A stretch of 64,000 nucleotides of DNA from positions 5,722,501 to 5,786,500 of the forward strand of contig NZ_CP050698.1 of the NCBI RefSeq assembly GCF_005116655.2, in the 5' to 3' direction. This stretch comes from Desulfosediminicola flagellatus (GTDB lineage Bacteria > Desulfobacterota > Desulfobulbia > Desulfobulbales > Desulfocapsaceae). Under the pieces are notes generated by a model that made no database searches, was not told the DNA's origin, and saw only the letters and a program-made list of their open reading frames with translations. Position numbers and translations under genes: made by a program. The stretch's first letter is position 1, and every line of letters starts with the position of its first letter. This document shows positions 9,652 to 18,449 of this stretch, one piece after another.

Positions 9652-9872
9652 AACTGTTCCTTTGAGAAATTATAAGTTTTATTATCTCGTTACCTGACAA
9701 TGAGTACCTGGAAGAAAACCTGTAAATTTTTTCAAGTTCAAGGCGGCCGATAAATTTAACCGGAAGAATACATAACGCTTACCGGGAGTCTCGTACCTCG
9801 CTTACCTGAGCATTAAATTTTAAAAGCAACAATGAAATCAAAAAAATTTATGGTTTTCGTCGGGCATTACAT

Positions 9873-10018
9873 TAGGAGGGTGTCCGGTAATAGGAATTTT
9901 GGTCAAAATCGAGAAGTTTTTAAAAAATAAGCGCAGACATATAGTTAATATTTCGAGCATTATTTTTTAAAAAATCTGAAGAGTTTGAGCAAAAAACCAT
10001 TCTCGGACAGGCTCCTGG
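9873..10018. mobile_element. MITE-like element, copy A, inside the ATP-grasp/transglutaminase cluster
   Basis: About 146 bp bounded by inverted ends: AGGAGGGTGTCCGGTAAT on the left and CGGACAGGCTCCTGG on the right. The reverse complement aligns along its whole length with the copy at 46749-46895 (shared CTCGAAATATTA, TATATG.CTGCG and terminal TGTCCG). It has no coding capacity. The right end abuts the stop codon of the alpha-E gene. Confidence 0.7.
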
Positions 10019-10993
10019 TTACTGTTCGCTGCTATTTGTCTGACTCTGCAGCTTAATATTAAAAAAGGTCGTACCTATGATTCCGCCGATTTGATTAAAC
10101 TCTGTCTGCAGATCATCCAGAAACTCATGTAGACCTTCTTCGATTACTTCCTCAATATCTGTGTATTCAAGATCAGCTTTAAGACGTCCCAGCCTTTTCT
10201 CTGCTGCATTTGTGGCTACACCAGTTGGTGACCCTGTTATACGATGCAGACATATTTGTGCCTTTTCAATACAATGATAGATAGAACGTGGAAACAGCCT
10301 GTTAAATATAAGGAAATTCGCTACATTTTCCGGTCGTACCTGATGGAATTCTTTCCTGAACATTTCAAAGGCACTGGTAGATCTCAACACTGAAATCCAC
10401 TGAATGTTATCAATAGGTGTGTTGACTAATCCAACCTGGGGAAGCAGCATGAAATATTTTACATCAAGTATTCTTGATGTCTTGTCTGCCCGTTCCAGCA
10501 TCATGCCAATCCGGGCAAAATTCCAGGCCTCTCCGTGACTCATCGTTGAATCCAGCAAGCCGGTAAACAGGTGACTTCGCATTTTGATAATATTAAAAAA
10601 GCGATTCGGGTCCTGAATCGCCATTTTTATAGACTCTTCCTTCATCAACTCCAGGTAAAAGTTGTTGAGATGTTCCCACATTTCTGAAGAAATGATTTCC
10701 CGAATAGATTTGGCATTTTCTCTGGCTGCTGACACACAGCTGAGAATGGAATTGGGATAGCTCCTGTCAAAGGTGAGAAACCAGATCACTTCCTCCTGGT
10801 TATATATTTTCTCACTTTTTTCGTAGAGTGCCTGGTCCCCTGTTGTCATAATAAGTGGAGACCACTGCTCTTTATCGTCCGCCGGAAGATCGAGTAGAAG
10901 GTTGAGATTAACATCAATAAAACGGGCAACATTTTCAGCACGTTCAATGTAACGGCACATCCAGTAGATTGAGTTGGCGACGCGGCTAAGCAT
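10019..10993 (-). CDS. Alpha-E domain protein
   Basis: 324 residues, nearly all alpha-helical, beginning MLSRVANSIYWMCRYIERAENVARFIDVN, which is the alpha-E (DUF403) signature. It matches the C-terminal half of the 839-residue fusion in the same cluster. The ATG overlaps the end of the ATP-grasp gene by 8 bp with GAGGAG in front, so the two are translationally coupled and probably work as a pair. Alpha-E is a predicted partner of circularly permuted ATP-grasp enzymes; its molecular role is unknown. Confidence 0.88.
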   Translation of the reverse strand: MLSRVANSIYWMCRYIERAENVARFIDVNLNLLLDLPADDKEQWSPLIMTTGDQALYEKSEKIYNQEEVIWFLTFDRSYPNSILSCVSAARENAKSIREIISSEMWEHLNNFYLELMKEESIKMAIQDPNRFFNIIKMRSHLFTGLLDSTMSHGEAWNFARIGMMLERADKTSRILDVKYFMLLPQVGLVNTPIDNIQWISVLRSTSAFEMFRKEFHQVRPENVANFLIFNRLFPRSIYHCIEKAQICLHRITGSPTGVATNAAEKRLGRLKADLEYTDIEEVIEEGLHEFLDDLQTEFNQIGGIIGTTFFNIKLQSQTNSSEQ

Positions 10994-12449
10994 TAGTGTT
11001 CTCCTCTTCCTGACCGGGCGACAACACCCAGGTGTCTTTACTTCCGCCGCCCTGTGATGAGTTGACGACTAATGATCCTTTTTTCAGGGCTACCCTGGTC
11101 AATCCACCGGGTTGCACATAGATGTCTTCTCCAAACACCACATATGGCCTTAGGTCTACGTGGCGTCCCTCCAGATGATCGTTGACAATCGTGGGAACCC
11201 GGGAAAGCGAAATAGTCGGCTGGGCTATATAATTACGAGGATCTGCAGATATTTTCTCAGCAAACAGCTCCTGTTCTTTTTTCGTAGAGTGAGGTCCAAT
11301 CAGCATTCCATAGCCCCCTGACTCATTGGCAGCTTTTACCACGAGTTCATCCAGGTGTGACAGTACATATGCTCTGTCTTTTTCCTCTTCGCAAATATAC
11401 GTCTGGACATTTGGAAGGATGGCATCCTCTCCCGTATAATATTTAATAATTCTAGGAACATAAGCATAAACAACCTTATCATCTGCTATTCCTGTCCCAG
11501 GCGCATTGGCCATAGCAACTCGTCCGTTTTTGTAAACATCCATCAACCCTTTTACTCCCAGAAGAGAGTCAGGACGGAACACAGTGGGATCTATGAAATC
11601 ATCATCAATTCTTCGGTAGAGAACATCGACCCGCTTGAGGCCTTTTGTGGTCAGCATGTGCACATAGCCATCCGAAACAATGAGGTCCCGGCCTTCGACG
11701 AGTTCCACACCCATTTGTTGCGACAAAAAGGAATGCTCGAAATAGGCACTGTTGAAAATCCCCGGAGTCAACACTCCTATGGTTGGAGAGTGCACACCAT
11801 CCGGCACCAGATACTCCAGCATCTCCAGTAATTTCACTGGATAATCGTCTACTGGACGTACCCGTGATTTTTCAAAAACATGGGGGAAGGTTCGTTTAAG
11901 CACCTGCCTGTTTTCCAGAACATAGGAAACTCCGGAAGGACATCGGAGATTATCTTCAAGCACATAAAAACTGCCGTCAGCCCCTCGAATAAGGTCCGTT
12001 CCGGTAACATGGCACCAGATTTTTTTCGGTGGAGTGAACCCTTCACACTCTTTTCTGTATGTTTTACTACTGAGAATAAGTTCCTTGGGAACAATTTTAT
12101 CCTTCAGTATTTTTTTGTCGTTGTAGATGTCCTGAAGGAATTCATTGAGGGCAAAAATGCGTTGTTTGAGACCCGCTTCAATCCGTTGCCAGTCTGTATC
12201 AGGAATAATCCGTGGGATGAGGTCAAAGGGGAAAATTTTCTCAGTGCCCTGATCCTGACCATAGACATTGAACGTGATGCCCATTTTTAAAAGCAGTGCT
12301 TCCGCTTCTTTTTGCCGGAGCTTCAAGTCACCTTTAGGGAGTGATTCGATTTTATCCACGAGCAACTGAACCCCGGGACGAGGATTACCTTTTTCGTCAA
12401 TCAATTCATCATAAAATCCTTCCGGGTCATATGTTCCAAATGTTTCCAT
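10986..12449 (-). CDS. Circularly permuted ATP-grasp protein (type 2)
   Basis: 487 residues. Motifs of the permuted ATP-grasp family run in order: EAGLKQRIFALNEFL, LIRGADGSFYVLEDN, SGVSYVLENR, VEGRDLIVSDG, NAPGTGIADDK, and near residue 370 VVKAANESGGYGMLIGP, followed by RPYVVFG and VNSSQGGGSKDTW. These ATP-binding residues look intact, unlike the fused relative at 3745-6264. The family is predicted to form amide bonds, perhaps making a short peptide or peptide tag. The ATG is preceded by GAGTGAGG. A palindromic operator-like site lies at 12480-12508. Confidence 0.88.
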   Translation of the reverse strand: METFGTYDPEGFYDELIDEKGNPRPGVQLLVDKIESLPKGDLKLRQKEAEALLLKMGITFNVYGQDQGTEKIFPFDLIPRIIPDTDWQRIEAGLKQRIFALNEFLQDIYNDKKILKDKIVPKELILSSKTYRKECEGFTPPKKIWCHVTGTDLIRGADGSFYVLEDNLRCPSGVSYVLENRQVLKRTFPHVFEKSRVRPVDDYPVKLLEMLEYLVPDGVHSPTIGVLTPGIFNSAYFEHSFLSQQMGVELVEGRDLIVSDGYVHMLTTKGLKRVDVLYRRIDDDFIDPTVFRPDSLLGVKGLMDVYKNGRVAMANAPGTGIADDKVVYAYVPRIIKYYTGEDAILPNVQTYICEEEKDRAYVLSHLDELVVKAANESGGYGMLIGPHSTKKEQELFAEKISADPRNYIAQPTISLSRVPTIVNDHLEGRHVDLRPYVVFGEDIYVQPGGLTRVALKKGSLVVNSSQGGGSKDTWVLSPGQEEENTNA

Positions 12450-12479
12450 GAAACCTCACTCTTTCAATTCTTGACATTT

Positions 12480-12508
12480 TTGTAATATACCACGAAGAGA
12501 TATTACAA
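12480..12508. promoter_or_regulatory. Palindromic operator-like site upstream of the ATP-grasp gene
   Basis: TTGTAATAT (12480-12488) is repeated as its exact inverse ATATTACAA (12500-12508) with an 11-base centre, giving a 29-bp dyad starting 31 bp upstream of the start codon at 12449. The size and position suit a dimeric repressor. No regulator gene is adjacent. Confidence 0.45.
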
Positions 12509-12568
12509 TAATGTGGCTTTGCAACCACGCGAGTAAAAAATACATCAACATCTGATGCTAACGAGGTA

Positions 12569-13354
12569 CTACTCTATGTGTTTGACACTGACCGTCTTTG
12601 TGGTAGGGAATACTGCTGGACCAAACTGGTTATAGACAGCGACATCAGCCGCATCACGACCATACCCCAGGACAACATAACCACCCCTGGATTCCGTTTG
12701 TGTGGGATCGAACGTATACCAGCGATCAGCTACATATGCCTCAAACCAGGCATGCATATCCATAGGCTCCAAACCATGAAGAAACCCAACAACCATGCGT
12801 GCGGGGATGCTCAACGCACGACACAGGGCTATCCCTAAATGGGCGAGGTCACGACACACGCCCCATTGCCGGGTATTCACTTCGCTGGCTGTCACGGGAG
12901 CATCACTGCCACTCAATTCGTAACGAATAGTTGACCGTATCCAGGATTCAATTGCTGCTACCTGGTCATAGCCCCATGCATATCCCGCTGTAATCTCGGC
13001 AGCCATCATGCTGAAATGCTCTGATTCACAGTAGCGACTGGGCAGGAGATAACCCAAAACATAGTCGGGCAGATGTGGTATCTCTATGAATATTCCGCCA
13101 GGTTCTCTGTCAACGCCATCGGATACAATCACTTCAGCGCTGGTGGATATGGAAAAATCTCCTACTGGAGCAATGAGTCGCTGACAGAGATTGCCATATA
13201 GATCAGTAAATTCCCTGACAGTGGTTAAAGGATAAAGCATATATTTTTCACATGAGACCCATTGCTGATAGCCGCTGCGGGGTCGTAGCATGAAAACGAA
13301 AGGAGTCGGTACTGTGATATCAAATGTTAAATCACAGCGTGTTTGTAAATGCAT
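12569..13354 (-). CDS. Transglutaminase-like protein, second short form
   Basis: 261 residues from the ATG at 13354, chosen because AAGGTGAT precedes it; an upstream in-frame ATG at 13396 lacks a good ribosome site. The N-terminal half is beta-rich (LTFDITVPTPFVFMLRPRSG), as in this clade. The transglutaminase core carries the triad Cys in QWGVCRDLAH, His in DMHAWFEAY and Asp in TFDPTQT. It is the first gene of the leftward cluster, 119 bp upstream of the ATP-grasp gene, and differs in its N-terminal domain from the other two transglutaminases of the cluster. Confidence 0.85.
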   Translation of the reverse strand: MHLQTRCDLTFDITVPTPFVFMLRPRSGYQQWVSCEKYMLYPLTTVREFTDLYGNLCQRLIAPVGDFSISTSAEVIVSDGVDREPGGIFIEIPHLPDYVLGYLLPSRYCESEHFSMMAAEITAGYAWGYDQVAAIESWIRSTIRYELSGSDAPVTASEVNTRQWGVCRDLAHLGIALCRALSIPARMVVGFLHGLEPMDMHAWFEAYVADRWYTFDPTQTESRGGYVVLGYGRDAADVAVYNQFGPAVFPTTKTVSVKHIE

Positions 13355-14297
13355 AAAACAATCACCTTTTAAATCCCTTGCAGCGTAATTTCCCATTTAC
13401 CCGGATTATTCACGTATTCAGAAACAGAGAGCACCTGTAATGAGTCTAGCAATAAGGGTGCCAGATTGTTTCACAAAAGTAGTTCTGAGGTGGTGAATAT
13501 TCTACAAATACTCAAGCAAACAGCGATTATTACAGTATTGATAAGTACGCCAAGATAGCCTTTCACCCTAATTACAGCTGACTTGCTCAGCGATAATCAG
13601 ACAATGGGAAATGCGTGTTGTTCGCTTGGCAGAGAGTTGATGCAAGCTATACAAGAAGAGAATTATCCAGCATAACGCATCTCTTCTTATCGTTGGCCAA
13701 TAAGATCCACCAGATCTGATACCGGCAATGGCCAGTATCCAGAGTGACGTCTCTATGTTCTTGAGATTGAGCAAAAACAGTTTATGAACACATTGCTTTG
13801 TCGGTTGTTGTGTTGATGACAAGCAGTACTGAATTGCTACAGATAGGTTTGAAGTGCCAGCTCAGCAGGCAACATTTAGCATAGAAGCACTTTTAGAGTA
13901 TGTAAATTATAAAATCCTGGAGCACTGAACGTAAACGTATCATATTTTTACCAGAAAGTGAAGTAGCAGGATTTTCATGGACACATTCTTAGCCCGGATT
14001 TCTCATCAATACAATTTTTCGGAGGTCGAATTACAAGCGACGTCGTTGCAGCAAACTACCGCAAGCGGCTCATAACGCTGCAGAGCGTTGCAGCTGCGAG
14101 AAAAACCATTGGCAAAAACATTTAACCAATTGATATCATGGAAAAAACACTTCACTCAATGGCGATGTATTTTTATTATAAAATCATACAGTTGAGGAAT
14201 AAATCGTGTCTCGATACCAGGCTATTTGATCGCTGGGCAGTCCCCCCCCCTGTTCACTAAAAAGCCTATGCTACCGAGTACATGCCAGCTCAGTCTC
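13355..14297. other. Long intergenic region
   Basis: About 940 bp with no gene I can support. It contains a run of nine C at 14242-14250 and dyad-rich sequence around 14080-14100 (GCTGCAGAGCG/TTGCAGC). The short open frames here lack ribosome sites and recognisable content. It separates two leftward transcription units. Confidence 0.5.
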
Positions 14298-14822
14298 CTA
14301 GACCTCACCATCATGTTTTCGTCGAATTATTCCAAGAAGATACTGCTCAAGTTCATAGTGTTTGCAGAGCACTACCCCGGTCAGCCGTTCAAGTTCCGCT
14401 ATTTCGGCAGACGTGGACTTCTCATGGATATGATAGCAGTTATAATTGAGGCAAAACATAGGTTTAAACAGGAATATACAGCCATTTTCTCCAAGAAAAA
14501 TGCATTCATTACCGTCATCCCGGACAGGAATCACCTCAATATCCGCAAAAAGATTCATGAGCATCTGCAAGGCATCAGTCTCTCCAGCCATAAACAGGCT
14601 GCAGCAGCCACCAGTGGGCTTTGCTGAGCATTGGATACAGAGCGGAGCCAGGCGCATGGATCCCATATGATGGTTAACGTCCTCGGCATGCCCGATAAGC
14701 TTCGCGAATTCGTGCATGAAATGCACATCCTTTCTGAGCTGATCTGCCAGAAGCTGATAGAGCGATTGGCCAGCTGCAATCCGCGACTCCACGGAGCCGC
14801 TGTAGCAAGAATCAATCATCAT
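14298..14822 (-). CDS. YkgJ-like Cys-cluster protein
   Basis: 174 residues. The middle carries CIQCSAKPTGGCCSLF (near 62-77) and a second cluster, ENGCIFLFKPMFCLNYNCY (near 113-131). This resembles the Cys pattern of YkgJ/Fli-like (PF03692) metal-binding proteins, although the spacing differs from the standard form. The flanks are helical. It begins 63 bp after the stop of the SPINDLY-type glycosyltransferase on the same strand, so the two probably form an operon. The bound metal or cluster is not known. Confidence 0.55.
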   Translation of the reverse strand: MMIDSCYSGSVESRIAAGQSLYQLLADQLRKDVHFMHEFAKLIGHAEDVNHHMGSMRLAPLCIQCSAKPTGGCCSLFMAGETDALQMLMNLFADIEVIPVRDDGNECIFLGENGCIFLFKPMFCLNYNCYHIHEKSTSAEIAELERLTGVVLCKHYELEQYLLGIIRRKHDGEV

Positions 14823-14885
14823 GAAATATTGCCCCTAAACATAAAGAAGAATGTACCAGTCTTACAGAGACCGGTCCCGAGATCA

Positions 14886-16904
14886 TCAAGCTTTAAGGGC
14901 TCTTTGAGGTGCATCATTGAAAATGCGCATCTGATGATGCACTGAACGATACGCTTTTTCAAGCTCGTCGGCAAGTGTGATTGCATCTCCTGACAACCTG
15001 CCCGACATCTGTTGACGCAGGCCGGTGCGCATCGAAATGAGTCTACTACTGTTATTCGCCATTTCTGTTGCAATCTTCAGGTATCGATCCGGTGTTTGTG
15101 CGACAAGTTCCTGCAGGCCAAAATGATTTAAGATCGCTTTCGATTGCAACGATACTGGTCGGAGTTGGGCGAACGTAACTACTGGTACGCCCATCCATAA
15201 TGCTTCGCAGGTAGTCAAAGCACCACTAAAAGGAAAAGGGTCCAAAGCGATATCGATATCATTATACTCTTCCAGCATTTTCTGATGACTGGATGCGCTG
15301 CGCAGTTCAATCCTGTTTTCCGCAATGCCTGCCTGTCTGAAAAACGTCATCAGCTCGCTGGAAAAATCGGTATCAAGCAAACTTCTCCATTTGAGTATCA
15401 GGCGGCTACCGGGAACCTGATGCAGTATTTCTGCCCAAAGGCGTAATACATTTTTGTTGAGCTTCGCAGTGTTATTGAAACAGCCAAAGGTAATATAGCC
15501 ATTTTTCAAATGAGGCGGTTGAGATAAAGAAGGGAGATAATCTGGCGGTGTGTAAATAAACTGGCAGGTATTCAGGCGATAAAGTTTTTCATGGAAAAAA
15601 GCTTCACTCCCTGGAGGAGCCTGATCATGACCAAGAAATACATAATCTATGGAATCCATCCCTGTTGAAGCAAAATAACCAAGCCAGCTCACCTGTACTG
15701 TTGCCGGATGTAACTGGAAAATTCCAGGACGCGCCCCGGATGTATGCCCGGAAAGATCAATGAGAACAGCAATCTCATCTTCCTGAATCTGAGCAGCCGC
15801 TTCAGAATCTGATAAAGAACGTAAAGAACGCCAATGTTCTGCATCAGCTTGCAAAATTGAGGTGAGCTCATCGTACTGGTTACTCGTGTCATAACAGTAC
15901 ACTTCAAATTCTGCGATGGTATGCGCTTGCAGAACAGCACGCAAAAACCATCCCACCGGGTGCTGCCTGAAATCCCCTGAAACATAGCCGATGCGAAGCC
16001 TTTCTTTCTTGGAATAACACGCTTCGACAGACGATACTCGCGAAAATTCAGGTTTAAAAGATGCAGCAGCTTCTCGTAATTCACGGCTGCTTAATGAAGG
16101 TATATACTGTAAACACATCAAACGATTGGCCTGTGCTGCACGATGTTCAGGTTGGAGTTTTAGTGCCTTGTTATAGGCACGCAACGCATCATTAAGCTGC
16201 ATTCTCTCCTGGAGCGCCGAAGCCAGATTGCAATACGCCTCAACCATAGCCGGGTTAAGCCTGATGGCTCGACGGCTTGCTCTGATCGACTCCGTGACCT
16301 TCCCTTCATTAAGATACACTATTGCAAGGTTAGTCCAGGCGAGAACAGCTTTAGGGTTGAGTTCACTCGCTATTCGCAGAGTTCGACCCGCTTCTTCTCC
16401 TCTTCCCAAAGCAATAAGAATTATCCCGAGATTACAATACGCATCTACAAAATCAGGCTGAAGACGAATTGCCATATTGCACGAAGATTCAGCATCTCCC
16501 ATCTGGCCCTGCAAGTAGAGAATATAGCCAAGGTTAGAATGCTCTAATGCGGATTTTGGTTGTAGCGTTAATGCTATTCGGAGATGTTGAGCTGATTCCT
16601 CAAGATTGTTCTGTTGGAACCTTACTCGCGAGAATGCGACGTGTGCCTGAACATTGTCTGGTTCTATTTTCAGGATGTTTGTATAGTAGTACGCTGAATT
16701 TTCAAGATCATTTTGTGAACAATACATTTCGGCCAGTTCCCGCAGAGAGTCAACATCGTCAGGAAAAACAGTGATAATGCGTCTAAAACAGTCGATAGCA
16801 TCCTGCCACTTTCCGTTTTTAGACAGTGTTTTTCCTTCTCTGTAAAGGATCTCTTTTGGGGGGCTTGTCAAACTCTTCATGGCTATCTTTCGCTCATCTA
16901 TCAT
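14886..16904 (-). CDS. TPR protein with O-GlcNAc transferase (SPINDLY/GT41-like) domain
   Basis: About 672 residues. Residues ~20-270 hold seven or so TPR repeats (NLGYILYLQGQMGDAE, NLGIILIALGRGEEAG, NLASALQERMQLNDAL). The rest matches the GT41 catalytic region of SPINDLY/OGT-like enzymes: RIGYVSGDFRQHPVGWF, VLIDLSGHTSGARPGIF, QVSWLGYFASTGMDSIDY, FNNTAKLNKNVLRLWAEIL, and DIALDPFPFSGALTTCEALWMGVPVVT. These enzymes transfer a sugar from a nucleotide sugar to Ser/Thr of proteins. A TTG at 16913 in the same frame is an alternative start. It is divergent from the TPR radical-SAM gene (57 bp between starts), so the two share a promoter region. Confidence 0.9.
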   Translation of the reverse strand: MIDERKIAMKSLTSPPKEILYREGKTLSKNGKWQDAIDCFRRIITVFPDDVDSLRELAEMYCSQNDLENSAYYYTNILKIEPDNVQAHVAFSRVRFQQNNLEESAQHLRIALTLQPKSALEHSNLGYILYLQGQMGDAESSCNMAIRLQPDFVDAYCNLGIILIALGRGEEAGRTLRIASELNPKAVLAWTNLAIVYLNEGKVTESIRASRRAIRLNPAMVEAYCNLASALQERMQLNDALRAYNKALKLQPEHRAAQANRLMCLQYIPSLSSRELREAAASFKPEFSRVSSVEACYSKKERLRIGYVSGDFRQHPVGWFLRAVLQAHTIAEFEVYCYDTSNQYDELTSILQADAEHWRSLRSLSDSEAAAQIQEDEIAVLIDLSGHTSGARPGIFQLHPATVQVSWLGYFASTGMDSIDYVFLGHDQAPPGSEAFFHEKLYRLNTCQFIYTPPDYLPSLSQPPHLKNGYITFGCFNNTAKLNKNVLRLWAEILHQVPGSRLILKWRSLLDTDFSSELMTFFRQAGIAENRIELRSASSHQKMLEEYNDIDIALDPFPFSGALTTCEALWMGVPVVTFAQLRPVSLQSKAILNHFGLQELVAQTPDRYLKIATEMANNSSRLISMRTGLRQQMSGRLSGDAITLADELEKAYRSVHHQMRIFNDAPQRALKA

Positions 16905-16961
16905 TTCAGGCAATCGGGTTCGGTAACTCCGGCAAGGTAGCCACTTCTCTGCAATTTATCT

Positions 16962-18329
16962 ATGAATAATCCCGAGATCGATCAGTTAATGAAGACCGCG
17001 ATAGAATTACATCGCAAAGGATTGCTACCCGAAGCCCAGAAAAAGTACGAAGCGGTACTTGAGCTAAAGCCTCATTTCAGGCCGGCAGTTCATAATCTTG
17101 GCATGGTACTTCTTGGCCAGGGAATGCTTAAACCAGGCGTTCAACTGATAGAAAGCGTTCTGGCAGAAGATATTGCTTTTCCAGAACAGGCACAGAGCTA
17201 TCGAGAGGTAGGGATGGCACTTTATCGTGCGCGATACTGGGAAGAAGCACAACCCTGGCTTGAGAAAGCCGCATATTTCTTACCTGATGATTCAGCACTT
17301 CAGGCTATCCTCAAGCGTATTGCTCTACCTGACTATCTCACCCCTGAAGTTTTTGATCCACTGGCTGGTGAAATACTTAAACGCTATGCTCCACGTGAAG
17401 CACCACTATATGTTTATGTCATCGACATAATGGGGACCTGTAATCTGCGCTGCCCCACCTGTCCTGTTGGCAATTCTAGAAATGCTGTGAGAAACAAAGG
17501 GGCTATGCCCCGTGATCTTTTCAAAAAAATTGTCAGGAAAATTCTTCGGGAATCAATAATCGGGAAGGTGGAAGTCTGGCTCTTTAACTGGGGAGAGCCT
17601 CTATTACATCCGGACCTTCCTGAGTTTATAGAAATATTACATACCCATGGTCTTCGATGTCAGCTCTCTTCTAATCTCAATATTGAAAAGGGATTACGAG
17701 ATGTCATCAGAGCCCGGCCGGATGTGCTGAAAATATCACTATCCGGCTTTCATCAGGAAAACTACTCACAGACACATTCTGGTGGAAATATTCATTTATT
17801 GAAATCAAACCTGCATATCCTTCGCTATTACCTCGACACCTTTAAAGCACCCACAAAGGTCTGGGTAGGTCATCATATTTATCGCAGTACATTCAATCAG
17901 GCAGAGCAGGTAAAATCATTATGTAATGAGCTCGGTTTCGAGTATCAATCCATCCAGGCTTTTTACCAGCCATTGGAGAAAATGCTCGAAATTGTAAATA
18001 AAAAAGGTAACGTAGAAGACGATCCTATTTTGAGCGACCTGCTTATTCATCCGAAGAAAAATATTGCTCATATACAGGCGCATCGGACCGGAGATTATGA
18101 TTGTGAGCTACGATTCAATCAAACCGTTATAAATTCTGATGGTTCAGTAGCATTGTGTTGCGGTGTTTATGAAGCTGAAAATATGCTCGGAGTCGACTTT
18201 CTGGAAATGTCGCAGCACGAAATAGACATGCTGAAATACAATCACCCATTTTGTAAAAAATGTCGCTCTGCCAGCCTGGATTATTCGGTTTCACAGCTGC
18301 CAATGACACTTACACCAACAAAAAAATGA
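16962..18329 (+). CDS. TPR / radical SAM protein with SPASM-like C-terminus
   Basis: 455 residues. The first ~120 contain two to three TPR units (ELHRKGLLPEAQKKYEAVL). The radical SAM core follows, with the CxxxCxxC [4Fe-4S] motif in DIMGTCNLRCPTCPVG (Cys near 161, 165 and 168) and FNWGEPLLHPDL. The C-terminus has NSDGSVALCCGVYE and FCKKC, a shortened SPASM/Twitch auxiliary cluster region. This architecture is usual for peptide- or protein-modifying radical SAM enzymes. It is divergent from a TPR glycosyltransferase and 120 bp upstream of a secreted Cys-rich repeat protein on the same strand, a candidate substrate. The reaction is not known. Confidence 0.85.
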   Translation: MNNPEIDQLMKTAIELHRKGLLPEAQKKYEAVLELKPHFRPAVHNLGMVLLGQGMLKPGVQLIESVLAEDIAFPEQAQSYREVGMALYRARYWEEAQPWLEKAAYFLPDDSALQAILKRIALPDYLTPEVFDPLAGEILKRYAPREAPLYVYVIDIMGTCNLRCPTCPVGNSRNAVRNKGAMPRDLFKKIVRKILRESIIGKVEVWLFNWGEPLLHPDLPEFIEILHTHGLRCQLSSNLNIEKGLRDVIRARPDVLKISLSGFHQENYSQTHSGGNIHLLKSNLHILRYYLDTFKAPTKVWVGHHIYRSTFNQAEQVKSLCNELGFEYQSIQAFYQPLEKMLEIVNKKGNVEDDPILSDLLIHPKKNIAHIQAHRTGDYDCELRFNQTVINSDGSVALCCGVYEAENMLGVDFLEMSQHEIDMLKYNHPFCKKCRSASLDYSVSQLPMTLTPTKK

Positions 18330-18449
18330 CGTGAGTTTTTTCGCTCCGGGCGATGTGCTTCTCATTAATCAACACACGATGAGATCGCTTGTTAACACAT
18401 ACTACGTACTGCCATTCATACATAATATTAGGCTAATCATCGGGGAGTT

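Noticed and set aside
13568..13822. 84-codon minus-strand open frame
   Set aside because: No ribosome site and no recognisable domain; hydrophobic patches look like chance.
14242..14250. Run of nine C as a phase-variation tract
   Set aside because: It lies in a stretch without any supported gene and with no promoter elements around it, so no switching role can be argued; it may even be a sequencing error.
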